Assembly (NCBI GenBank): GCA_029240395.1
Contig: JAREAJ010000013.1
Coordinates: forward strand, 1 to 15,146
Reading direction: 5' to 3'
DNA: 15,146 nt
DNA from: Nitrososphaeraceae archaeon
Lineage (GTDB): Archaea > Thermoproteota > Nitrososphaeria > Nitrososphaerales > Nitrososphaeraceae
The notes beneath the pieces were generated by a model. It was not told where the DNA came from. It saw only the letters and a program-made list of their open reading frames with translations, and made no database searches. Position 1 is the stretch's first letter. Each line of letters opens with the position of its first letter. The position numbers and the translations under genes are program-made. Below, one piece after another: positions 1 through 6,973 of the stretch.

Positions 1-513
1 ATCGGTTTAATCCACTTAAGGCTTTTGGGCTTAATAGGAGTCAGATCAATTGTCGTTGGAAGGGTCGATTCACGGATGAAAACAGCCAAGTCCATGGGAG
101 CCGATGCTGTGGTCGAAGCAAACATGAATCCAGATTCAACTGCGAAGGTAGTCTCGGATCTCACTAATGGGATAGGTGCTGATATAGTGATAGTTGTTGC
201 TAGCGATCCTAGCGCTTTGACCCTGGCCACAAAAGTAGCTAGCAAGAATGCAAAGATTAGCCTGTTTGCGGGCATGCCAAAAGGCACCTCGCTTTCACTG
301 CAGGCCAACTTACTTCACTATAACCAAATATCACTTATAGGCAATTTTAGCGCTACACCAGATTCGATGCGAGAGGCGATCAACCTAATCTCTCAGAATC
401 GACTAGATCTTTCTGAGATGATTAGTCACTACTATCCACTGCATAATATAGAAGAGGCTTTAGCGGCAACGGAAAGCTTTCGCGGTCTTCGAATTGTTAT
501 TAATAGGTTCTAA
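1..513 (+). CDS. Zinc-type medium-chain alcohol/polyol dehydrogenase, C-terminal part (5' end outside window)
   Basis: The frame is open from the first base, so this is the tail of a longer gene; the TTG at 25 is not a real start. The opening residues GLIHLRLLGLIGVRSI and the following acidic/basic stretch (GRVDSRMKTAKSMGADAV) match the Rossmann nucleotide-binding core of the medium-chain dehydrogenase/reductase superfamily, where the loop is followed by a helix ending in K-x-x-GAD. The segment GIGADIVIVVASDPSAL and the later strand ISLFAGMPKG fit the rest of this fold. The 170 residues present are about half of the usual 330-350; the N-terminal catalytic zinc domain is missing because of the window edge. 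Substrate cannot be told. It faces cbiF, with 73 bases between the two stop codons, so the two genes end against each other. Confidence 0.85.
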   Translation: MGLIHLRLLGLIGVRSIVVGRVDSRMKTAKSMGADAVVEANMNPDSTAKVVSDLTNGIGADIVIVVASDPSALTLATKVASKNAKISLFAGMPKGTSLSLQANLLHYNQISLIGNFSATPDSMREAINLISQNRLDLSEMISHYYPLHNIEEALAATESFRGLRIVINRF

Positions 514-586
514 ATATATTATACCACCGTAAGAAGATCGATTACAATACTTGTCGATATCATCACCTCAGAGCCGTTCTATCATG

Positions 587-1360
587 TCAATCCCCCCTCC
601 TAAAGCCATGGGTAAATGCCGCGTCGTAAACCTTAGAATATTCGTACTCCTTTGGTGCTAGCACGTCACCTACGATGATCAATGCAGTCTTGATAATCCT
701 AGCCTGCTTCACTTTTCTTGTGATGTTCTCTAAAGTTCCCTTAATTATTATTTGATTTTCCCAACCCGCTCTATAAACTACCGCAACTGGAGTGTCTTTG
801 GTATAGGCATCACCTTCGAGTAATTCCTTTGTAATACCTTCTACCAAGTGAACGCTAAGATAAAATACGAGAGTACCGCGGTGCTTCGCAAGATCAGAAA
901 TCTTCTCTCTAGCAGGCACCGGAGTTCGTAGTTCAGCTCGTGTAATGATTAACGTTTGCGTAATCCCAGGTAAAGTGAGCTCCAAATTCATTTCTGCTGC
1001 GGCTGCCAATAGTGAAGTGACACCCGGCACGACCTTACATCTGAGACCACCCTCTTCTAATTTATCAATTTGCTCTCTAATTGTGCTAAAGATTCCAGGA
1101 TCACCGTCGTGCAAACGAATCGAAAGCTTGCCTTTTTTGGTAGAATCCGATAATATTCGGCCTATTTCCTGCCTATCGATAAGCGAGGCATCGACTAAGA
1201 TGGCATCCTTCTTGGCATATTCTAATATCCTTGGATTTATGAGAGAGCCAGAATATATAATGACGTCGGCATCATGTATTAGGTTCATTGCCTTTAGCGT
1301 AACTAGTTCTGGGTCGCCTGGACCGCAACCCACAAAGTATATTGTATTATTATCTGTCAT
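587..1360 (-). CDS. cbiF: Cobalt-precorrin-4 C11-methyltransferase CbiF/CobM
   Basis: It transfers a methyl group from S-adenosylmethionine to C11 of (cobalt-)precorrin-4 in corrin-ring synthesis for cobalamin. The 257 residues match the usual family length of about 250. The N-terminal GCGPGDPELVTLKA motif is the tetrapyrrole methylase signature. YSGSLIN near residue 37, HDGDPGIF near residue 84 and the later ITRAELRTPVP segment are the marks that separate CbiF/CobM from CbiL, CbiH and CobA. The ATG at 1360 lies inside the 3' end of cbiL; the two reading frames share 11 bases (ATGACAGATAA), which suggests translational coupling. It is the last gene of the minus-strand cobalamin run. The 3' side runs into a convergent dehydrogenase gene. 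Assignment to CbiF is firm; whether cobalt is already inserted (anaerobic route) is inferred from the archaeal context. Confidence 0.93.
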   Translation of the reverse strand: MTDNNTIYFVGCGPGDPELVTLKAMNLIHDADVIIYSGSLINPRILEYAKKDAILVDASLIDRQEIGRILSDSTKKGKLSIRLHDGDPGIFSTIREQIDKLEEGGLRCKVVPGVTSLLAAAAEMNLELTLPGITQTLIITRAELRTPVPAREKISDLAKHRGTLVFYLSVHLVEGITKELLEGDAYTKDTPVAVVYRAGWENQIIIKGTLENITRKVKQARIIKTALIIVGDVLAPKEYEYSKVYDAAFTHGFRRGD

Positions 1361-2075
1361 TTTGTCTTTTTGCCACCATTAGTGAGAAATATTTTTCAGT
1401 CGTCTGCCTACTGTGGCGCAATTCTTTCAGACTATGTTGCTTCAGTACTTCTTCTCCTGCCGAAACATCTTGTGCTATAGTTATTATGGATTCATCTAAG
1501 AACCCTGCATCTCCAAGCATGTTGACAATATCCCCAAAATACCTGCCATCTTTAAGGAAAACAAGCGTGTCGCAGGACGATGCGGTACGTTTTATTTTGT
1601 CGAGGTCATAACATGCAGGGATTATGCCAAGAGTTTCGTCTCCTTCAGCTAGACCTATCTTGGCTTGAGCAGCAAAAGCAAATATGGACGGGATTCCAGG
1701 AACAATTTTGAAGCTGATCCCCGGGTGATGGGAAGCTATTTCTCTTTGAATATATATCCAAGTGCTGTATAATGATGGATCACCAACCGTTAGATACACC
1801 ACCTTCTTGCCGCTTTTGACCGCTCCTACTATCTGGTCTGCATTTTTTTTCCAGTATTTTTCCGTATGTTCTTTATCTTTGACCATGGGAAAGATTAGGT
1901 CGATAATTTCAACAGATTTGCTCAAATATTTCTGAACAATGGATAAGGCTATACTAGGCCTTCCTTCGCGTGCGGTCGGAGCAAAGACGATATCAGCATT
2001 TTTCAAGAAGACTGTGGCCTTGACTGTAACAAGATCAGGATCGCCTGGACCGCATCCTATGCATACAACTTCCAT
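1350..2075 (-). CDS. cbiL: Cobalt-factor II / precorrin-2 C20-methyltransferase CbiL/CobI
   Basis: It methylates C20 of the dipyrrocorphin intermediate, the step that commits precorrin-2 to cobalamin. The 241 residues match the normal CbiL/CobI length of 230-245. Visible family marks are the start GCGPGDPDLVTVKA, then VFAPTAREGRPSIAL, an FPMVKD segment near residue 62 that is typical of CbiL, VGDPSLYSTW near residue 97 and VPGIPSIFAFAA near residue 125. The ATG at 2075 sits 59 bases downstream of the cbiT stop. Its end overlaps the cbiF start by 11 bases. The order cbiT-cbiL-cbiF suggests one transcript. Seen: motifs and arrangement. Inferred: the anaerobic (early cobalt) branch, since the host appears to be an archaeon that carries stand-alone CbiT. 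Confidence 0.93.
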   Translation of the reverse strand: MEVVCIGCGPGDPDLVTVKATVFLKNADIVFAPTAREGRPSIALSIVQKYLSKSVEIIDLIFPMVKDKEHTEKYWKKNADQIVGAVKSGKKVVYLTVGDPSLYSTWIYIQREIASHHPGISFKIVPGIPSIFAFAAQAKIGLAEGDETLGIIPACYDLDKIKRTASSCDTLVFLKDGRYFGDIVNMLGDAGFLDESIITIAQDVSAGEEVLKQHSLKELRHSRQTTEKYFSLMVAKRQNDR

Positions 2076-2134
2076 TTTGGATGACTCAATATTCGATTAT
2101 TTAAATCAAAGTATCTGTCTTAAGAGAAACACCG

Positions 2135-2722
2135 TTAAGGCTTGGTCGCAGAAATCACCGTAACAGTATTCCTTGCAAGCATCATTGTTCCCGTACTTAC
2201 CTGACGACTTTTGGCTAGGGTTATTTGAGTTATGTCAATTCCGCCTAGTCTGGATCTTTTGAGTGCACTAATTGTTTTGTATGTGGTTTCTATAAGGATT
2301 GTATCGATTACGATTCGACCACCTTTGGCTAGCTTGTCAGTGGCCATGTTCAGTATACGATTGATATTGCCCCATGAGCCTCCGATCATGATGGCCTCAA
2401 CGGTTGGGAGAGTTGGTAATACGTCTTCCGCCATAGCCGTTATCGTTTTTGCCTTTACCTCAAACTTGTGAAGGTTCTTGATTGTCAAGTCAATAGCCTT
2501 CTTGCTAAAATCGATAGCATATATGTTATTGCTCCTTGTCTGCAAACAGAGTTCGACTGTTATGCTTCCACTGCCACAGCCTATATCTATGGCTGAATAA
2601 CCTTCCTTAAGTCTCAACTTCCCAAGCACAATTGCGCGTACTTCCTCCTTAGTTATTGGAACATCTGGATCCGTTTCGAAAAGGTCATCCGGAATACCAG
2701 GTGTTCGATAGTCCCATAACAA
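2135..2722 (-). CDS. cbiT: Cobalt-precorrin-6B C15-methyltransferase (decarboxylating) CbiT
   Basis: This class I SAM-dependent methyltransferase methylates C15 and removes the C12 acetate carboxyl in corrin synthesis. The sequence begins with the typical TPGIPDDLFETDPDVPITKEEVRA segment, followed by the SAM-binding motif IDIGCGSGSITVEL near residue 45 and the conserved IGGSWG near residue 112. The C-terminal stretch GTMMLARNTV is also characteristic. It is stand-alone (195 residues), not fused to CbiE as in bacterial CobL. The start is a TTG at 2722; no ATG, GTG or TTG occurs in frame just upstream, and an AGAAGGT (2734-2740, minus strand) lies 11 bases ahead as a weak ribosome binding site. 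It follows the EMC6-like gene by 26 bases and precedes cbiL by 59, so it probably belongs to the same transcript. Confidence 0.92.
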   Translation of the reverse strand: MLWDYRTPGIPDDLFETDPDVPITKEEVRAIVLGKLRLKEGYSAIDIGCGSGSITVELCLQTRSNNIYAIDFSKKAIDLTIKNLHKFEVKAKTITAMAEDVLPTLPTVEAIMIGGSWGNINRILNMATDKLAKGGRIVIDTILIETTYKTISALKRSRLGGIDITQITLAKSRQVSTGTMMLARNTVTVISATKP

Positions 2723-2748
2723 CGGATGCAGGTACCTTCTATCCGTAT

Positions 2749-3045
2749 TTAACTTGCGATATTCTGATGTAAGATTGTGTAGGTAACTATCATAAACATC
2801 AGCAACAAAAATATGAACGGAAAGATTCCGTTAGTTGCCACCTTTCTTCGCTCTTTTTTTGGTATGTTTCCAGAAATTCTTTTTGCTGCTGCATATGAAA
2901 TTATGTAGAAGATTATTGAAATAACAAGAGCAACTCCTACAGCTGTGGATTGGTTGGTACCTGGTCCTATAGACATGCCAACGATTACTCCAGCTATTAA
3001 ACCGGCAAATGCCCTGACGTAAAAAACTCTGTCGAGTGTTTCCAA
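2749..3045 (-). CDS. Small three-helix membrane protein, probable archaeal EMC6-like (Rab5IF/EMC6 family)
   Basis: The 98-residue protein has three hydrophobic segments: roughly residues 10-27 (FAGLIAGVIVGMSIG), 35-53 (VGVALVISIIFYIISYAAA) and 73-93 (GIFPFIFLLLMFMIVTYTIL). A basic loop (KKERRKVAT) lies between the second and third. The pattern R-x-x-AG-hydrophobic-AG near the start, two close helices, a charged loop, and T-x-G-hydrophobic ending in a W/F-rich helix with YT-hydrophobic resembles EMC6 of the eukaryotic ER membrane insertase complex and its archaeal relatives. This match was made by eye and is not certain; otherwise it is a conserved hypothetical membrane protein. The start is TTG at 3045, chosen because a stop codon directly precedes it in frame and the R-x-x-AG helix follows at once. 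It is the first gene of the minus-strand run that leads into cbiT. Confidence 0.6.
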   Translation of the reverse strand: METLDRVFYVRAFAGLIAGVIVGMSIGPGTNQSTAVGVALVISIIFYIISYAAAKRISGNIPKKERRKVATNGIFPFIFLLLMFMIVTYTILHQNIAS

Positions 3046-3074
3046 TTAGATACGCTTCAGAGTCATTCGCCCTG

Positions 3075-3080
3075 TTTAAT
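3075..3080 (-). promoter_or_regulatory. Candidate TATA box for the EMC6-like/cbiTLF run
   Basis: On the minus strand this reads GGAATTAAACAGG around an ATTAAA core centred about 32 bases before the TTG start at 3045. That spacing would give transcription start only a few bases before the start codon. It lies in the 98-base divergent region shared with the NFACT gene. The match is weak because such A/T hexamers occur by chance. Confidence 0.35.
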
Positions 3081-3113
3081 TCCTTACGGTCAAACTAAGA
3101 TTTGTAGTTGAGG

Positions 3114-3121
3114 TTAATATT
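3114..3121 (+). promoter_or_regulatory. Candidate TATA box for the NFACT-CBS-Mut7C-ATPase run
   Basis: TTAATATT is centred about 27 bases before the GTG at 3144. In archaea that spacing places the transcription start at or next to the start codon, which would give a leaderless mRNA. It fits with the lack of any Shine-Dalgarno sequence before 3144, and supports 3144 as the start over TTG 3108, which would lie upstream of the box. Confidence 0.4.
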
Positions 3122-3143
3122 AGTGGTTTTTCTTATCAATCTC

Positions 3144-5183
3144 GTGGAGCTTTCAGGCGTCGAACTAAGTTTTCTTATAAACAAGATCAAAGCAGAGGTT
3201 ACTTCAGGATACTACGTCAGCGCTATAACCCCTATAACTAAAAGCTCCTTCCTCTTCAAACTTCACCATACAACTAATCCAGACATCATGCTTATGGTTT
3301 CAACCATGGGTATCTGGACTACGAGACTGAAATTTAAGCCAATTGAGCATAATGATCTTGGGGAAATAGTAAAGTCAAACCTAGAAAGGTCTAAAATAGA
3401 GACAATAATCCAACCGGGAAGCGAGAGGTTGGTTTTCTTCTATTTTAGACAACCGACACAAGGTCTGAGAATACTTGTTATTGAGTTATTCGGAGATGGG
3501 AACATGATTCTATGCGACAAAAATATGAGTATTTTGGCCGTTCTCAGACCAATTGAGGTTAAGCACCGAATCCTAAGGGTTGGAGCCTCTTACAAGCCCC
3601 CGCCAAGCAGGGGAACAGATGTGTTAAGTTTGTCGATTGATGAATTTGCCAATTCAAGGAACAACATTGAACTATTAAAGCTCCCGATTGTCAAGTGGGT
3701 TGGTAGAATCACATCTCTGCCAAGAAAGTTTGTCGAGGAAATTATCGCTAGGTCAAACCTTAATGCGAAAACCGTGGGGGATTTGACAGCTCAAGATATC
3801 GAAAAGATCCATGCAAATACCAGATTCATTGTCGAAGAAATAACCACGAGCTCCAAACATCGTCCAACTATTATATTAGATGAAAATGGAGATCCCACGG
3901 AGGCCATTCCCTTACCGATTGACGCCGTAACTGGCTCTAGTCACAACAGGCAAGTTCCAGAATATATGGAGGCGGTAGACCAGGTACTTAGCCATAAGCT
4001 AATAAACCTGGGGAACAAGTTAAAAACAGAACATATCGACGCAAGAGTCACTGCGCTTTTTCACGACATTGTTGAACAAGATAAGGCAATGGAAATGGTG
4101 ACTTCAAAAGCTCTTACCATTAGAGAGGTTGCTCGAGAGCTAATGTCAATACCTTATGAAGGCCCAGATCCAATGACCTCCAATTCCTTCTTAAAATTAA
4201 TCGAAGAAAAATCCGTAAAAGTTTTCAGCTCCAAGGGCATCCAATACTTAGAAGTCGCAGGCGAAAATATTCAGCTGCAGCAAAATCCTGCCAAGATGTC
4301 ATCTATGTTGTTTGAACGAGCAAAAGATATGGAAAGAGGATTATCATCAATTGAACAATCTAAGGCAAAGCTAATGGAACGTATTAAAAAACTCAAAAGC
4401 GAAGCAGGCTTGATTGAGGCTAAAGCGGCAAAAGTTCAACAGATACGAGGCAAAGAATGGTATGAACGTTATCGATGGTTTACTACAAGCGATGGTCTAT
4501 TGGCAATAGGGGGTAGAGACGCCTCATCTAATTCTGCCATAATCCGGAAGCATCTAGATGAAAAAGATCTTGTCTTTCATGCAGAAATACATGGCTCCCC
4601 ATTTTTTGTCCTTAAGAATCCAAATTCAGTTGAAAATATAGGTCAAAGCTTATTAGAAGTCGGCCAGGCCACAGTATCTTTTAGCAGGGCTTGGAAAGAT
4701 ACCTTATCTAGCGGGGATGCGTATTGGGTGACGGCCGAACAAGTAAAAAAAGGAGCACCTACTGGACAGTTTATTCCCAAAGGGTCATTTGTTATCGAAG
4801 GTAAGCGGAATTACATAAAGGGAATTCAAATTCAGCTCGCTATAGGCATTCTAGAACAGAAGGGTGAACTTTATCTTTGTTGTGCACCCAGCCAAGCACT
4901 TAGAAATAAATCTTTGATTTATGCTGATCTGCTGCCAGGAGGGCTAGATCCAATGAACATAGCAAAGAAAATTAGAAATGAGTTTCTGTCTTCCCTCGAT
5001 ACTGATAACACTCAGCAAGTGGAGTCACTCTCGTTATTTATCAGATCAGCCAGCATAGATGAATTTATAAGGACTCTTCCTAATGGACAAAGCAAGATTA
5101 CAAGTCTGCATCGAGAGCAAGCAAGTAAAAAGCCAATTACATTGGGTGGTAAGGATAGTGAAGCCCTCGAGCAAAGTAATTAA
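3144..5183 (+). CDS. rqcH: Archaeal NFACT-family protein (RqcH/Rqc2/NEMF homologue)
   Basis: The family binds 50S subunits carrying stalled peptidyl-tRNA; bacterial RqcH and eukaryotic Rqc2 recruit tRNA and extend the nascent chain at its C-terminus. From GTG 3144 the product is 679 residues. It starts MELSGVELSFLINKI, the usual NFACT-N opening, and TTG 3108 would add an unusual hydrophobic dozen residues. Visible parts are NFACT-N (about 1-180, with SYKPPPS near its end), a middle helical and coiled-coil region (about 280-430, with ERGLSSIEQSKAKLMERIKKL), then the NFACT-R domain from about residue 437 (KEWYERYRWF, GGRDASSNSAIIRKHL, VFHAEIHGSPFFVLKN), and a shorter C-terminal part. The archaeal role is inferred from homologues. 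It stands 23 bases ahead of the CBS gene and may share its transcript. Confidence 0.9.
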   Translation: MELSGVELSFLINKIKAEVTSGYYVSAITPITKSSFLFKLHHTTNPDIMLMVSTMGIWTTRLKFKPIEHNDLGEIVKSNLERSKIETIIQPGSERLVFFYFRQPTQGLRILVIELFGDGNMILCDKNMSILAVLRPIEVKHRILRVGASYKPPPSRGTDVLSLSIDEFANSRNNIELLKLPIVKWVGRITSLPRKFVEEIIARSNLNAKTVGDLTAQDIEKIHANTRFIVEEITTSSKHRPTIILDENGDPTEAIPLPIDAVTGSSHNRQVPEYMEAVDQVLSHKLINLGNKLKTEHIDARVTALFHDIVEQDKAMEMVTSKALTIREVARELMSIPYEGPDPMTSNSFLKLIEEKSVKVFSSKGIQYLEVAGENIQLQQNPAKMSSMLFERAKDMERGLSSIEQSKAKLMERIKKLKSEAGLIEAKAAKVQQIRGKEWYERYRWFTTSDGLLAIGGRDASSNSAIIRKHLDEKDLVFHAEIHGSPFFVLKNPNSVENIGQSLLEVGQATVSFSRAWKDTLSSGDAYWVTAEQVKKGAPTGQFIPKGSFVIEGKRNYIKGIQIQLAIGILEQKGELYLCCAPSQALRNKSLIYADLLPGGLDPMNIAKKIRNEFLSSLDTDNTQQVESLSLFIRSASIDEFIRTLPNGQSKITSLHREQASKKPITLGGKDSEALEQSN

Positions 5184-5206
5184 AGGCTTGGTCCCAATCT
5201 AGCGCT

Positions 5207-5791
5207 GTGGTAAATAGCCCGGCCAAAAGTCATCGTGATGCTAGTATGCCAACTAGAGTTCTCGTTAGAGATATAATGAACAGTCCCGTCGTCTCGGCTT
5301 CGCCGGATAATACTATTGTAGATGTCGCATCGAAGATGAAGGAACACAAAATCGGAAGCATTGTAATACTAGAAAGGGATACGCCGGTTGGTGTTGTTAC
5401 TGACTGGGATATTGTCTCAAGCGCAGTAGCAAGGGATATCAAACCAAGCACGCTCAAGGCTTCAGAAATAATGCAGCAACTTCATACAATAGAAGGAGAG
5501 GACGGAGTGACAGAAGCCGCCCGTTTGCTTCGTAAGCATAATATAAAACGTCTAGGAGTGGTCTATAAGAGCAAATTAGTAGGCATAATCTCGGCCTCAG
5601 ACGTTATTTCTGTTACGCCCGATCTGGTGGATGTTATTTCGGAAAAGGCATCTCTTCTAAGAGGTGAAATAGGTAGAGGTATAGGCAACGTTTCGGGTTA
5701 CTGCGATGAATGTGGCGAATGGTCTGATCTTTTGCAGTTTGAGAGCGGAACATTCACCTGTGAGGAATGTAGATCCGAAGCACAAGGTTGA
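5207..5791 (+). CDS. CBS-pair protein with C-terminal zinc ribbon
   Basis: Two tandem CBS domains fill roughly residues 16-80 (VRDIMNSPVVSASPDNTIVDVA through GVVTDWDIVSSA) and 85-145 (ASEIMQQLHTIEGEDGVTEAA through GIISASDVISV). CBS pairs usually bind adenine nucleotides and act as regulatory modules. The C-terminus carries four cysteines, C166, C169, C185 and C188, in two C-x2-C knuckles, forming a probable zinc ribbon. No catalytic domain is present, so a regulatory or nucleic-acid/protein adaptor role is inferred only. GTG 5207 gives 194 residues; ATG 5246 (residue 14) would start just before the first CBS domain and is an equally fair start. Neither has a clear ribosome binding site. It lies 23 bases after the NFACT gene and 7 bases before Mut7-C. 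Confidence 0.85.
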   Translation: MVNSPAKSHRDASMPTRVLVRDIMNSPVVSASPDNTIVDVASKMKEHKIGSIVILERDTPVGVVTDWDIVSSAVARDIKPSTLKASEIMQQLHTIEGEDGVTEAARLLRKHNIKRLGVVYKSKLVGIISASDVISVTPDLVDVISEKASLLRGEIGRGIGNVSGYCDECGEWSDLLQFESGTFTCEECRSEAQG

Positions 5792-5798
5792 GCCTTAT

Positions 5799-6365
5799 TT
5801 GCCGTCGTTTTTGGCTGATGCAATGCTGGGAGACATTGCCCGGAAACTTAGGATCCTCGGCTATGATACGGCGTATATAAAGGATACATCGGACAGCTGT
5901 GTTTTGCAAGCTGCTTTAAAGGAAAAAAGGATATTGCTAACGCGTGATAAAGAACTGTTTAAGCGGGTAGTAAAGGGCGGTGTCCAAGGCATATTACTAG
6001 AAAAGCAGGACGAGACTGATAATATTGCTTACGCGCTAACTAAAAATAAGATTTATTGTGTATCATTCGATGCTAGAACTGCTCGATGTTCACTTTGCAA
6101 TGGAATCCTAGAACCGAGGAGTTCTACAAAAGTTAAGAGACGACTGCCCAGAAACGTATTAACTACGTATAATAAGTTTTTCCAGTGTTCGAACTGTGGT
6201 AAGGCTTACTGGGAAGGCAGCCACATTAGTCGTCTACATATGCTGGCGCAAAGGATTAACAACAAGATCAAGAAGTCAAGTAATGAATCTACAGCTGATC
6301 TCATCAGGGACCATGATAACAAAAGGTTAAAATCCCCAGAGCATGAGCAATACAATCCTAAATGA
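5799..6365 (+). CDS. Mut7-C RNase domain protein (PIN-like fold) with zinc ribbon
   Basis: The Mut7-C family is a PIN-like nuclease domain joined to a zinc ribbon, named from the C-terminus of nematode Mut-7 and common as a stand-alone protein in archaea. The opening PSFLADAMLGDIARKLRILGYDT is the family hallmark and holds the first acidic residue; ILLTRDKELF supplies further acidic/basic conserved positions. The ribbon is formed by CSLC and, after a basic linker (VKRRLPRNV), CSNC. I place the start at TTG 5799, seven bases after the CBS stop, giving 188 residues; an upstream in-frame start at 5706 would lie within the CBS gene and add residues unlike the family. The C-terminal tail is charged and probably disordered. 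The stop overlaps the atpE start (ATGA at 6362-6365), so it is translationally coupled to the ATPase genes. The substrate RNA is unknown. Confidence 0.82.
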   Translation: MPSFLADAMLGDIARKLRILGYDTAYIKDTSDSCVLQAALKEKRILLTRDKELFKRVVKGGVQGILLEKQDETDNIAYALTKNKIYCVSFDARTARCSLCNGILEPRSSTKVKRRLPRNVLTTYNKFFQCSNCGKAYWEGSHISRLHMLAQRINNKIKKSSNESTADLIRDHDNKRLKSPEHEQYNPK

Positions 6366-6970
6366 GCAAAAGTCCCGAGTTGGAGAGAACGGTCAATAAG
6401 GTTTTGACACAGCGACAGGAAGAATTTATAGCTCGGATTGATTCCGCTTACTCTGAAGCCCTTTCGAAACTTGAGTCGTCCAGAAGCGGTCTTCGGTCGG
6501 AATATGATCAGATTATACAAAGTTCGAGAAAACAGGCAGAGAATCTAAAGAGACAGATCTTAGGTTCGAAACGTCTTGCTTCTAGAAACGAAGAGCTTTT
6601 GCTAATCGAAAGCGCTGTCAATGACTATTTTGAGCAAGCAAGAGAAAGGCTGACTGAATTGTCTAGAGACAAGGATTACAAGGCAGTGATAAATGAAATG
6701 ATTGAAGATTGTAGTACGGCAATAAACTCGGATGAAATTATCATTGAGTGTAATGAGAAAGATTTTAAATTGGTGTCAGAAGCAATTGCAAAGAAATCTA
6801 AAAAAGTCAAGTTAACTTTGTCAGATAAACCAATTGCCATCATCGGCGGCTTAAGAGCGAGATCCTCGGACGGCTCCCTAATGTACGATAGCACTCTGGA
6901 TTCGCGCTCAGAAAGCCTCAAACCTTTAATAAGGAAGGCAATAGTCCAGACATTAAGAGGAGACAAATAG
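6362..6970 (+). CDS. atpE: A-type ATP synthase subunit E (peripheral stalk)
   Basis: Subunit E pairs with subunit H/G to form the peripheral stalk that holds the A3B3 head against rotation. The 202 residues fit the usual 185-205. The first about 100 residues are a charged, long helix suited to coiled coil (SEALSKLESSRSGLRSEYDQ onward). The C-terminal half holds the mixed alpha/beta head, with IIIECNEKDFKLV, then IIGGLRARSSDGSLMYDSTLD, which is the conserved GG-x3-DG-x4-D-T/S-x-D-R-x-E-like family segment, ending near LRPLIR-type sequence (SLKPLIRKAI). The ATG overlaps the Mut7-C stop by four bases. An unusual point is that subunit E, not H or I, opens the ATPase genes here. Family assignment is secure from position and the C-terminal motif. 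Confidence 0.92.
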   Translation: MSKSPELERTVNKVLTQRQEEFIARIDSAYSEALSKLESSRSGLRSEYDQIIQSSRKQAENLKRQILGSKRLASRNEELLLIESAVNDYFEQARERLTELSRDKDYKAVINEMIEDCSTAINSDEIIIECNEKDFKLVSEAIAKKSKKVKLTLSDKPIAIIGGLRARSSDGSLMYDSTLDSRSESLKPLIRKAIVQTLRGDK

Positions 6971-6973
6971 GCG

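Noticed and set aside
560..571. CTGA-G-GTGATGA on the minus strand after cbiF, like the D'/C' part of a C/D box RNA
   Set aside because: The matching outer C box is poor and no outer D box is found at the right distance.
3108..3143. TTG at 3108 (and GTG at 3123) as the start of the NFACT gene
   Set aside because: These would add a hydrophobic stretch not seen in the family, and the TATA-like box at 3114-3121 lies inside that extension. GTG 3144 gives the standard ELSG opening.
5706..5798. Start of the Mut7-C gene at 5706
   Set aside because: It would overlap the CBS gene by 86 bases and precede the family's normal N-terminus by 31 residues; TTG 5799 fits both spacing and homology.
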